The translations under genes were made by a program, and so were the position numbers. The notes under the pieces were generated by a model, which was not told the origin of the DNA, made no database searches, and saw only the letters and a list, made by a program, of their open reading frames with translations. DNA of 64,000 nt from Jiulongibacter sediminis (GTDB taxonomy: Bacteria; Bacteroidota; Bacteroidia; Cytophagales; Spirosomataceae), in assembly GCF_001306455.1 (NCBI RefSeq), contig NZ_LGTQ01000006.1, positions 620,001-684,000 of the forward strand, written 5' to 3'. Shown here one piece after another: positions 7,981 to 15,774 of the stretch (its first letter is position 1; each line of letters starts with the position of its first letter).

Positions 7981-8090
7981 AGAAGCTGGGAATGTTTCTT
8001 TTGGGAACTATTGAAAAGATTCACAACCTGCTAAATACACATCTATAACTTTTAAGTCTCTACTCTACGAAAGCGATTTCGTAGAGTTTT
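7981..8090 (+). ncRNA. Candidate small RNA of about 110 nt
   Basis: The region is bounded by a -7 element with an adjacent perfect palindrome and by an intrinsic terminator. It holds a hairpin (TCCCA at 7977-7981 with TGGGA at 7987-7991) and an 18-codon ORF at 7992-8048 (MFLLGTIEKIHNLLNTHL), so a micropeptide is also possible. It does not match an RNA family that I recognise. It may instead be just the 3' end of the LuxR-type gene's transcript. Confidence 0.3.
8062..8090 (+). terminator. Strong intrinsic terminator
   Basis: ACTCTACGAAA (8062-8072) pairs perfectly with TTTCGTAGAGT (8077-8087) around a GCGA loop, followed by TTT and T-rich sequence. It ends the transcript of the 7286 gene or of the candidate small RNA. 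Confidence 0.85.
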
Positions 8091-8198
8091 GTACTTTATA
8101 GGGCTTCAACTTTTCAAAAGACGAAGTAAATAGTTAAAAATTCTTCTTGCCCGCTTCAATAAAATCTACAATTCTTTTCATTAAGTGAGAGAAGGGCG

Positions 8199-8206
8199 TA
8201 ATTTTG
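8199..8206 (+). promoter_or_regulatory. -7 promoter element (TAATTTTG) for the aminotransferase gene
   Basis: A full match to TAnnTTTG, with TTC rather than TTG at the -33 distance. Transcription would start near 8212, leaving an 84-base leader that contains the hairpin at 8223-8250. Confidence 0.45.
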
Positions 8207-8222
8207 CCACCGATTTTTTAAG

Positions 8223-8254
8223 GCCTGTTGAAATCAATTGATTTTCAGGCTTTT
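8223..8254 (+). promoter_or_regulatory. Leader hairpin with T-run (possible attenuator) before the aminotransferase
   Basis: GCCTG...GAAATCAA pairs with TTGATTTTCAGGC (two-base bulge) and is followed by TTTTAAAT. The shape is that of an intrinsic terminator, but it lies about 40 bases before the ATG at 8296 and just after the predicted transcription start. It could be an attenuator, a stabilising 5' hairpin, or the end of an upstream read-through transcript. Confidence 0.45.
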
Positions 8255-8295
8255 AAATAGGATTTCTAATTATTAACAAAACCAATTTTTTTATC

Positions 8296-9498
8296 ATGTC
8301 TGCAGTACATCAAGTAGCCGACCGTATCCTGAACCTTGAGGCTTCAGCTACACTTGCGATGTCCCAAAAATCACGTGAGTTACGTGAGCAAGGGATTGAT
8401 GTTATCAACCTATCAATCGGTGAGCCCGATTTCAAAACTCCTGAGCACATTTGTGAGGAAGCCAAAAAGGCAATTGATGCCGGTTTTCACTCATATACTC
8501 CGGTCCCTGGTATTCCTGAGTTGCGAAAAGCTATTGCAGACAAGTTTAAACGCGACAATAATATCGACTGGAAACCTGAGAATATCGTGGTTTCAACAGG
8601 TGCTAAACATTCATTGGCAAATGCTCTGGCTGTGATGGTAAACCCAGGTGACGAGGTGATCATTTTTGCTCCATACTGGGTGAGCTACTCTGAAATGGTT
8701 AAACTGGCAGAAGGAAAGTCGGTTATTCTTAACGGTTCTTTTGAAAATGGTTTTAAGGTAACACCTGAGCAGCTAGAAGCAGCTATTACTGATAAAACGA
8801 AGGTGATCATGTTCTCTTCACCGTCAAACCCAACGGGTGCTGTTTTCAGCAAAGATGAATTGACGGCTATAGCGAAAGTGATTGAAAAACACGAGAATAT
8901 ATATGTATTGGCTGATGAAATTTATGAATACATCAACTTTATGGAAGAAGGTCATTTCTCAATTGGCTCAATCTCTTCCATTAAAGACCGTGTTATTACA
9001 GTAAACGGAATGGCAAAAGGATTTGCTATGACTGGCTGGAGGATTGGTTATATCGGTGCCGCTGAGTGGATCGTCAAAGGAATTACAAAACTGCAGGGTC
9101 AGGTGACCTCAGGAACTAATCATATTGCTCAGAGAGCCTCCGTAGTGGCTTGGGACGATATGACTGCCGCCGAAACTATGAAGAGAGCCTACCTTGTTAG
9201 GAGAGCACTTGTAGTTGACGGTCTTAGATCAATTCCTGGCTTTAAGGTTAATGTACCGGATGGTGCTTTCTATGCCTTCCCTGATATTAGTGATTTCTTC
9301 GGTAAGTCTGATGGTGAGATTACGATCAAGAACAGCGACGACTTCAGTCTTTATCTACTGGAAAAAGCTCACGTAGCCACTGTAGCAGGCGAAAGTTTCG
9401 GAGCTCCGGACTGTATTCGTATTTCTACTGCAGCCTCTGACGAGTCTCTTGAAGAAGCGATTGAAAGAATCAGAAAGGCTAGTGCTAATTTGAAGTAA
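8296..9498 (+). CDS. PLP-dependent class I aminotransferase (aspartate aminotransferase type)
   Basis: 400 residues, fold type I. Visible marks: VINLSIGEPDFKTPEHI near the N-terminus, SSPSNPTGAVFS, LADEIYEYINF, the PLP-binding Lys near 240 in NGMAKGFAMTGWRIGYIGA, and the C-terminal CIRISTAASDESLEEAIERI. This is the Ib group of aspartate/aromatic aminotransferases, which moves amino groups between aspartate or aromatic acids and 2-oxoglutarate in the cytoplasm. The exact substrate cannot be read from sequence. It stands alone, with its own promoter element, leader hairpin and downstream terminator. Confidence 0.93.
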   Translation: MSAVHQVADRILNLEASATLAMSQKSRELREQGIDVINLSIGEPDFKTPEHICEEAKKAIDAGFHSYTPVPGIPELRKAIADKFKRDNNIDWKPENIVVSTGAKHSLANALAVMVNPGDEVIIFAPYWVSYSEMVKLAEGKSVILNGSFENGFKVTPEQLEAAITDKTKVIMFSSPSNPTGAVFSKDELTAIAKVIEKHENIYVLADEIYEYINFMEEGHFSIGSISSIKDRVITVNGMAKGFAMTGWRIGYIGAAEWIVKGITKLQGQVTSGTNHIAQRASVVAWDDMTAAETMKRAYLVRRALVVDGLRSIPGFKVNVPDGAFYAFPDISDFFGKSDGEITIKNSDDFSLYLLEKAHVATVAGESFGAPDCIRISTAASDESLEEAIERIRKASANLK

Positions 9499-9520
9499 TT
9501 TCTATCAATAATAGATTTTA

Positions 9521-9551
9521 AAGCCCGGTTGATCTTGTCAATCGGGCTTTT
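9521..9551. terminator. Bidirectional intrinsic terminator between convergent genes
   Basis: AAGCCCGGTTGA (9521-9532) pairs with TCAATCGGGCTT (9538-9549) with one G-T pair, then a T-rich tract. It serves the aminotransferase gene; the right arm contains the stop codon of the minus-strand oxidoreductase gene. Confidence 0.8.
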
Positions 9552-11109
9552 CTTTTTCAAGAACCATCCTTGCCGCCAGATACCCTGGTATTCCACTAAC
9601 TGCTCCGCCTCTTTTGGCTCCGGAGCCGCAGAGTATCAGATTTTCCAAATCCGTTTCTACGCCGAACTGATCAGCCTCTTCTTCGGATTCCGCAAAGAAC
9701 CAACTGAGGTCATTATGAAAAATGTTGCCCATAGGCAGGCCAAGGTCTTTCTCCAGATCTAAAGCACTTTTGCATTCGATACAAAGGCTTCCATCACTGT
9801 TTCTGGCAATACAATTTTGTATAGGTTCTTCCAGAAACTGGTTAATGCCATCATAAAAGGAGTATAGTATTTTTTCTTTCTGGGCTTCATTATTCTCTGT
9901 GAAACGGCGGTATGGCATATCCAATCCAAAAACGGTTATTGTGTGAAAACCTTTTTCATTCAATTCATCAGAAAGAATCGAATTGTCGGTCAATGTATGA
10001 CAATACATTTCACATGGAAAGTATTTCGGTAAATAGCCATTCATTATCTCTTCAAAAGCTTTCTGTTGTTGCCTAAATGACTGATTAATATGAAATGTAC
10101 CCGAAAAAGCTTCTTCAGGCTTTACATTTTTATCTTTCAATTGTGGAAGCTTCTCCAGCAAAATATTGATTTTGAAGGCTGTTCCTTCATCTTTTTGAGT
10201 ATGAATTGAATGATAGTTTGCCAAGGTTTTTTCAAGGATAGCTGGTGCTGCGTTCCATAAAACTTTAGATGCTCTGAAAACCTCTTTTTCGGTTCTAACT
10301 TCCATACCCTCAGTTATTTCTTGGAGCTTTTTGACCTCTGTGGAGGTTTTGAAATCTACGCCCAATTCAGTAGCTTTTTGAATAAGTTGCTTCACCAGAT
10401 TGCCCATCCCTCCTTTGGGTACCCGCCATTCGCCCGTTTTGTTTCCGATAATGTGATAAATAAATGTGCGATTTTGAAGAAGAGAGGGGTCATAGGCATG
10501 AGAAAGTACGCCTATTCGGGCATCCGTGAGCAAAACCCCTCTCAAAATGTCAGACTGGACATATTTCTCAATAAACATTCCTATTGGTTTTTCTACAATA
10601 TCTTCCCAAAGTTCGGACTCGCCTGCATTTTCAAATTTTTGTTTCCAGTAACTTTTAGAAGCCAATGGCTGAAGAATAGAATCCCAAATGAGCGAAGCAA
10701 ACGTTTGACATCGTTCCTGAAACTTTTGATAGCCCTCCCATTCTTTTTCACCAAGTCTAAGGCTCAGAACTGAGGCTTTTGACAGTTTAGAATTGATATT
10801 GCTCAGCAATAAGCCCTCAATTTTACCTTCATTTTCATATGGAGTATAACTAGCTGTTTTTCTTTGAAGTAAAGGTAGGTCCAGCTGAAGGTCTTCGATT
10901 ATTTGCTGGGGTAAAAGACTAATCAAATAGCTGTATCGAGAAAGGTAAGCTTCAAATTCGGGGAAAGTTTTTTGAGACGTAGTGGCACCGCCCAGATAAT
11001 CGTTTTTCTCCAAAACGAGAACAGTTTTTCCTGCTTTAGCCAAATAGCAAGCCGCTACCAAAGCATTATGTCCACTACCAGTAATTATGATATCAAAACT
11101 ATTATTCAT
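9538..11109 (-). CDS. FAD/NAD(P)-dependent oxidoreductase, PYROXD2/phytoene desaturase-like
   Basis: 523 residues. The N-terminal dinucleotide-binding motif is ITGSGHNALVAACYLAKAGK followed by VLVLEKNDYLGGATT. The GHN form (in place of GxGxxG) with GGATTS is typical of the PYROXD2-like branch of the phytoene-desaturase superfamily. The C-terminus has the FAD-contact pattern LILCGSGAKRGGAVSGIPGYLAARMVL. The substrate is not known for this branch. No carotenoid gene is adjacent, so a role in carotenoid synthesis is not supported. The gene is convergent with the aminotransferase and diverges from the DsbA-like gene (47 bases between starts). Confidence 0.85.
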   Translation of the reverse strand: MNNSFDIIITGSGHNALVAACYLAKAGKTVLVLEKNDYLGGATTSQKTFPEFEAYLSRYSYLISLLPQQIIEDLQLDLPLLQRKTASYTPYENEGKIEGLLLSNINSKLSKASVLSLRLGEKEWEGYQKFQERCQTFASLIWDSILQPLASKSYWKQKFENAGESELWEDIVEKPIGMFIEKYVQSDILRGVLLTDARIGVLSHAYDPSLLQNRTFIYHIIGNKTGEWRVPKGGMGNLVKQLIQKATELGVDFKTSTEVKKLQEITEGMEVRTEKEVFRASKVLWNAAPAILEKTLANYHSIHTQKDEGTAFKINILLEKLPQLKDKNVKPEEAFSGTFHINQSFRQQQKAFEEIMNGYLPKYFPCEMYCHTLTDNSILSDELNEKGFHTITVFGLDMPYRRFTENNEAQKEKILYSFYDGINQFLEEPIQNCIARNSDGSLCIECKSALDLEKDLGLPMGNIFHNDLSWFFAESEEEADQFGVETDLENLILCGSGAKRGGAVSGIPGYLAARMVLEKEKPD

Positions 11110-11156
11110 CTCCCAAAAATAAAGGAACTTTCATAGCCCGAAAATGTTCTCAGGGT

Positions 11157-11843
11157 ATGAAGAAGAAAATCACAGTTGACGTCGTTTCTGATGTCGTTTG
11201 CCCTTGGTGCTATATTGGTAAAAGACATTTGGAAAAAGCCCTGGAGGAATTACCGGAACTGGAGGTTGAGGTCAATTGGCATCCATTTCAACTTGATCCC
11301 ACAGTGCCCGAAGAAGGGGTCAATAAGGTAGAACATTATACCAATAAATTCGGAAGCATGGATCGCTTTGAGATGCTTTCGCAGCGGGTTTTACAGGCTG
11401 GTGAAAATGCCGGAATTGCATTTGATTTTGACCAAATTGAACGTGTTCCAAACACATTGAAGCTTCACAATTTGCTACACGAAGCCCAAAAGGAAGGAAG
11501 AGCTACTGAGCTTAAAGGTTTTCTGCTCTCTTCATATTTTGAGAAAGGAAAAGACTTGAGCTCGGTTGATGTGATTGTAGAGCTCATGGAAGAATTTGGC
11601 TGGAGCTCATTACGAACCCTTGAAACCTTAGAAAATCAGGAAGCCAGTTATTGGGTTAAGCAGGAAATCAGGCACTATCAGAATCTGGGTATAAGCGGTG
11701 TTCCATTTTTTATTATTAATCAAAAGTATGGGCTGAGCGGAGCTCAACCGTCTGAGGTTTTTGTAGAGGCTTTGGCCGAGGTCTCAAATAAAATCAAAGA
11801 AGAAGAGGCTGATGCCTGCTCAATTGATGATCCGAATTGCTAA
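11157..11843 (+). CDS. DsbA-family oxidoreductase, FrnE-like
   Basis: 228 residues, no signal peptide, so probably cytoplasmic. The thioredoxin-fold motif is VSDVVCPWCYIGKRHLEKAL, with Cys15 and Cys18 in a CPWC active site. The helical insert is followed by the cis-Pro loop SGVPFFIINQKYGLSGAQ. This is the FrnE/2-hydroxychromene-2-carboxylate isomerase-like group, which forms or exchanges disulfides. It sits 26 bases upstream of the PBP4 gene and may share its transcript, though no functional link is evident. Confidence 0.9.
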   Translation: MKKKITVDVVSDVVCPWCYIGKRHLEKALEELPELEVEVNWHPFQLDPTVPEEGVNKVEHYTNKFGSMDRFEMLSQRVLQAGENAGIAFDFDQIERVPNTLKLHNLLHEAQKEGRATELKGFLLSSYFEKGKDLSSVDVIVELMEEFGWSSLRTLETLENQEASYWVKQEIRHYQNLGISGVPFFIINQKYGLSGAQPSEVFVEALAEVSNKIKEEEADACSIDDPNC

Positions 11844-11869
11844 ATTCGGATTCATTAATTGTATAAAGT

Positions 11870-13108
11870 TTGAAAAAGCTATTTGCGGGTTTTGCGATTC
11901 TAATTTTGCTGAATAGCTGTTCAGTTCAAAAGCGTTTCTCAAAGATTTTACCACAGAATCAGGGTTTTCACCAAGGTTTCATTTTCATTGATTTTGAGAC
12001 GGGAGATACGCTCTTTCAAAAAAATGCAGATAAGTATTTTGTGCCAGCTAGTACCACAAAGCTTTTTACGCTTTATTCAGCCACCCATTTTCTTCTGGAT
12101 AGCCTTTTGGCTTTTCAATATCTTGAAACACCGGATACTCTTTATGTAAGAGGAGCTTTTGACCCTTCTTATCAACATCCTGATTTTAAAAGAGAATACC
12201 CGGTTTTAACAGGAAACAAGCCCATTGTTCTTGATAACAGCCTTTACATCGGACCGGCATACGGGCAGGGCTGGATGTGGGACGATGCAGCAGATAATTA
12301 CCAGGTAGCTCTTTCGGCTTTTCCTGTTTATGGGCAGTTGCTGAAAGCCGAAAAATCTGAGGAAGGGCTACATTTTGAACCAGATTTTTTTGAGAAAACC
12401 GACCAAGATCTTGAAAAAATTATTCCATTAGGCAAAGGTTTTGAAATTGAGACTTTGGCCATTGGCGAAAAGGTTTCCTTTCCAATGATCATGAATGATC
12501 AATTGCTTTCAGGTATTCTTAGTAAAGACTTGGGAACAAATGTTTCAATAGGCGAAGCACTGAACGTAGACTCTTATAAAAATCAATATTCTGTATCTCT
12601 CGATTCGGCGTTGATCTATATGATGCACCGAAGTGATAACTTCTTTGCGGAACAATTACTTCTTCAATCGGGTCTGAAAATGTTTTCGGATTCCATCAAT
12701 ACCGGAAAAATTATTGAGCGACTTCTTCAGAACGAATTAATGCATCTTCCTCAAAAACCACGTTGGGTTGATGGTTCGGGACTTTCAAGGTATAATTTGT
12801 TTACTCCAAAAGACCTCACAACAATTGTCAGCCTAATAGAAAATGAGTTGGGTTTTGAACGTCTGAAAACTTTTTTACCGACCAACGGCTTAAATGGAAC
12901 CATGAAGACATTTGCCGAAGAAGAAGCCCCGTTTATTTATGCTAAGTCGGGTTCTATGAGTGGAGTTTATAATTTGGCCGGGTTTATGAAAACCGACAAA
13001 GGCAGGCTGTTGCTTTTTGGGGTAATGAATAATAATTTCACTCAGTCCGTGAGCAAAACCCGTTCTGAAACAGCGGATTTCCTGATTGAGGTAAAATCAA
13101 GATTTTAG
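11870..13108 (+). CDS. dacB: D-alanyl-D-alanine carboxypeptidase/endopeptidase (PBP4 family, peptidase S13), lipoprotein
   Basis: 412 residues. The start is TTG at 11870; it opens a lipoprotein signal (MKKLFAGFAILILLNSCSV, lipobox LNSC) that a later start would destroy. The three penicillin-binding motifs are present: Ser61-x-x-Lys64 in PASTTKLF, Ser-Asp-Asn near 254 in HRSDNFFAEQLL, and Lys-Ser-Gly near 359 in YAKSGSMSG. The enzyme trims or cuts peptide cross-links of peptidoglycan. Its 3' end overlaps the convergent gene at 13105 by four bases. Confidence 0.92.
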   Translation: MKKLFAGFAILILLNSCSVQKRFSKILPQNQGFHQGFIFIDFETGDTLFQKNADKYFVPASTTKLFTLYSATHFLLDSLLAFQYLETPDTLYVRGAFDPSYQHPDFKREYPVLTGNKPIVLDNSLYIGPAYGQGWMWDDAADNYQVALSAFPVYGQLLKAEKSEEGLHFEPDFFEKTDQDLEKIIPLGKGFEIETLAIGEKVSFPMIMNDQLLSGILSKDLGTNVSIGEALNVDSYKNQYSVSLDSALIYMMHRSDNFFAEQLLLQSGLKMFSDSINTGKIIERLLQNELMHLPQKPRWVDGSGLSRYNLFTPKDLTTIVSLIENELGFERLKTFLPTNGLNGTMKTFAEEEAPFIYAKSGSMSGVYNLAGFMKTDKGRLLLFGVMNNNFTQSVSKTRSETADFLIEVKSRF

Positions 13109-13866
13109 TTTCTCCTCACTCCTGGAAAACTAGCCGTATTATTATACTCACGGAGGCACATCAAAATCTGGTAGGTGAGATCATAATCAGAAGCCTCCAG
13201 AATAAATCCATCGTCGAGTTTACAGTAGTTCATAAACTCTGTTAAGTCGGGTTCGGTCAGTTTTGTAATGGTGGCCACCTTCCCTTTGTTATAGCGAAGG
13301 GTTATGTAAAAACGCTTCAGATCCTGGTATTCAAGCTCGGCGGCTTTACGGCGGTTTTTGCCTTCTTTGCTCCAGAGATCATACAAAGCATCAATGGAAA
13401 TTCCGGCTCCTCCACCTAATCCTCCGCTGCCACTGAGCTGAACCAAGTTTCCCATGATATCACGTTTCATAGTGGCGGAATTATGTGGGTTTTCCAGAAA
13501 CTCTTTGATTTCACGCTCAATAGTCTCCGTTCTTTTGTCTTTGACAACCACCTCAGCCAGCCCAATGGCGGTTTGCTCAATTCCCACAACCAAGTCCTCA
13601 ATGGATTTGTCCCAGTAGACGGCCTGCCTACCATATCCAATTCCGGTAATTATTAATGAATCGCCCTCAGCGGCTCTTATGTAAAAATCGCCTTCTGCAT
13701 TCGTGACCACCACATGGCTTGTTCGTTGATTTGTCACGGTTAATGAAGAGATGGGTTTGCCGTTCTCTTGATTAACTACTTTACCAAAAACCGACCATTG
13801 CTTTTGGGCCACAGCCCAATTGCAGAGCAGTAAAAGTGTAATCAGAAGTACATTTCTCTTAGACAA
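13105..13866 (-). CDS. Secreted protein with carboxypeptidase-regulatory-like (CarboxypepD_reg) domain
   Basis: 253 residues with a cleavable signal (LLITLLLLCNWAVAQ). Residues about 25-110 form a beta-sandwich of the CarboxypepD_reg type (VFGKVVNQENGKPISSLTV, VTNAEGDFYIRA, DSLIITGIGYGRQ). The rest is helical with no recognised fold and carries a Gly-rich spot (GSGGLGGGAG). Many Bacteroidota encode such periplasmic or surface proteins, and no function is assigned. It begins five bases after the stop of the M14 peptidase gene, so the two are cotranscribed. Confidence 0.75.
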   Translation of the reverse strand: MSKRNVLLITLLLLCNWAVAQKQWSVFGKVVNQENGKPISSLTVTNQRTSHVVVTNAEGDFYIRAAEGDSLIITGIGYGRQAVYWDKSIEDLVVGIEQTAIGLAEVVVKDKRTETIEREIKEFLENPHNSATMKRDIMGNLVQLSGSGGLGGGAGISIDALYDLWSKEGKNRRKAAELEYQDLKRFYITLRYNKGKVATITKLTEPDLTEFMNYCKLDDGFILEASDYDLTYQILMCLREYNNTASFPGVRRN

Positions 13867-13871
13867 GTGAT

Positions 13872-15086
13872 TTATGAGGTATGAATGATTCCATTGATGA
13901 CGAAATAGCGGAGGTTACCGTTTTCGGTCAATGCGAAGTTAGCCTTTTTTTCAAAGGCTAAACGATCTGTATCGCCTACTTGTTCTTGATACTTTGTTAA
14001 TATTTCTGAAAAGTCGGAGAGGGGCTGAACCGTGAGGCCGGTTCCGTCAAAAGTTTCGATTCCGAAAAAAGTGCTCAGGTCGCCAAGGTCTTCCACCGAG
14101 CTTTCAAGAGTATATGAACTGGCATCTTCGTTATTTTTTTCATTGAGGTAAATACCAATATCGATGGCTTGCCCTTGGTATTCAACATTTTTTATCAGCA
14201 GGTCAAAAAGACATTTGGTGTTGAGCGGAATCGCTTCGTATTCTTCCAGCTTTCTATCTGTATAATTCTGTTTTGCAATGGCTTCCAATGCTATTAGGAT
14301 CACCAGAAAATTGAGTTTTCTCAACTCCATTTTCTCCCTGTTTTGGCCGTTTCCACCACTTTCGATCAAAATCAGGCTGCTACCCCATTTTTGTATATTA
14401 TCACCGAAGGCTCTGGGTTCAAATTCATCAGAAAAGCGACCCACTTTTCCTGGAATCAATGATTGAAGAACATCATTCATTTCACAAATTACCTGCATGG
14501 CCCGTGTACGGTTTGGGTTCCACTCACAGGTGGTGTTATAGGCAGTGGCCAAAAATGCGATGGAAGCCTGGTTTTCAGTTTGGCCGGCTGCCCAACGGAC
14601 GTCCTGATCATGGAGATTGAAAGAAAAGGCAGGTTTTAGTTCATCCTGCATTTTTTTGAGAAGGCGACTTTCAGGGCAGGCCAAAGCAAGAGCATCGCGG
14701 TTCATGTCAATCTGCTGAGCGGTTCGCCGTATAAACCGCTCGGCCCCGTCGGGGTTGAGCATCGGGATAAAATGCAGTTCCAGCGAATTGAGAAGAAGTT
14801 CTGTAAACTCGTTTTTGATTTTTGCGAAAAAATGAAACAGATCAAACAAGGCCATCGTGGCCGTGGCCTCATTGCCGTGCATTTGTGACCACAGCAAAAT
14901 CTTGACAGGTCCATTTCCCCAACGGAACTTATAGATGTCCTGATCTTCAAAGGACTGACCGATCACTTCCTTTTTCAGAGAAGAGGCCTCGATCAATGGC
15001 AAAAGATCGCGGTGTTTAAACCGGCGGTGCGTAAAAAAGGGCTCTTTGACTTCTTCGTAAATATTCAGGATTTCCGCAGGGCTCAC
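13872..15086 (-). CDS. M14-family zinc carboxypeptidase
   Basis: 404 residues from a GTG start. Zinc ligands His70 and Glu73 are in WSQMHGNEATATMALFDLF and the third His is in FSFNLHDQD. The substrate-binding motif MLNPDGAERF...MNRDA and the catalytic Glu in LILIESGGNG are also visible, so the peptidase looks active. It lacks a signal peptide, unlike many M14 members, and so probably acts in the cytoplasm on peptides. A C-terminal domain of about 130 residues has no clear match. It is the first gene of a two-gene transcript with the CarboxypepD_reg protein. Confidence 0.88.
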   Translation of the reverse strand: MSPAEILNIYEEVKEPFFTHRRFKHRDLLPLIEASSLKKEVIGQSFEDQDIYKFRWGNGPVKILLWSQMHGNEATATMALFDLFHFFAKIKNEFTELLLNSLELHFIPMLNPDGAERFIRRTAQQIDMNRDALALACPESRLLKKMQDELKPAFSFNLHDQDVRWAAGQTENQASIAFLATAYNTTCEWNPNRTRAMQVICEMNDVLQSLIPGKVGRFSDEFEPRAFGDNIQKWGSSLILIESGGNGQNREKMELRKLNFLVILIALEAIAKQNYTDRKLEEYEAIPLNTKCLFDLLIKNVEYQGQAIDIGIYLNEKNNEDASSYTLESSVEDLGDLSTFFGIETFDGTGLTVQPLSDFSEILTKYQEQVGDTDRLAFEKKANFALTENGNLRYFVINGIIHTS

Positions 15087-15172
15087 GTTCTGTTCTTATA
15101 TTTATTCTTCAAATTAAAGGATGATTTTTGGCTTTTGGCAGAATCTCCGGCACACCTTTCAAATTTATCATC

Positions 15173-15739
15173 ATGATTGAGAATTATCTGGAAAGTATCC
15201 GCAAACAGTTTGAGTATTACAAACAATTGGGTGAGCGAACTTTTGATCAACTAACTGAAGAAGAGCTTTTCTGGCAATTTAATGAGGCCAGTAATTCTAT
15301 CGGCATAACTGTAAATCATCTGTGGGGCAATATGCTCTCCCGCTGGACAGACTTTCTGACATCAGATGGAGAAAAGGATTGGCGAAACCGAGATGCTGAA
15401 TTTGAGGATGAAATCAAATCAAAAGACGAATTACTCAAAAAATGGGAAGAAGGCTGGGCCTGCTTGTTTGAGGCGTTGGATTCTGTAAATACGGAGAATT
15501 TCAATCAACTCGTTTATATCCGAAATCAAGGCCATACCATTACGGAAGCTATAAATCGACAACTGGCTCATTACTCTTATCATGTTGGTCAAATCGTTTA
15601 TATCGGTCGCATGATCAGAGGTGATCAATGGCAAAGTCTATCGATCCCAAGAGGCGACTCAAAAGCCTATAATGCCGAAAAGTTTGCTACAGAAAAGAAA
15701 CGCGGACATTTTACGGATGAGTATTTAGGGAAGAAATAA
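15173..15739 (+). CDS. DUF1572 (DinB-superfamily) protein
   Basis: 188 residues from the ATG at 15173; an upstream in-frame TTG at 15128 would add 15 unlikely residues. The four-helix DinB-like fold is indicated by IGITVNHLWGNMLSRW and by AHYSYHVGQIVYIGRM, which carry His residues in the positions used for metal binding. Relatives include bacillithiol and mycothiol transferases, but DUF1572 itself has no defined reaction. It is a single gene, convergent with ftsI. Confidence 0.8.
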   Translation: MIENYLESIRKQFEYYKQLGERTFDQLTEEELFWQFNEASNSIGITVNHLWGNMLSRWTDFLTSDGEKDWRNRDAEFEDEIKSKDELLKKWEEGWACLFEALDSVNTENFNQLVYIRNQGHTITEAINRQLAHYSYHVGQIVYIGRMIRGDQWQSLSIPRGDSKAYNAEKFATEKKRGHFTDEYLGKK

Positions 15740-15774
15740 TTAAGGTTTGGAGAAAAGGCTGATTTCTACGACTC

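Noticed and set aside
9538-11109. Assignment as a carotenoid desaturase (crtI)
   Set aside because: The GHN dinucleotide motif and lack of carotenoid neighbours favour the PYROXD2-like branch.
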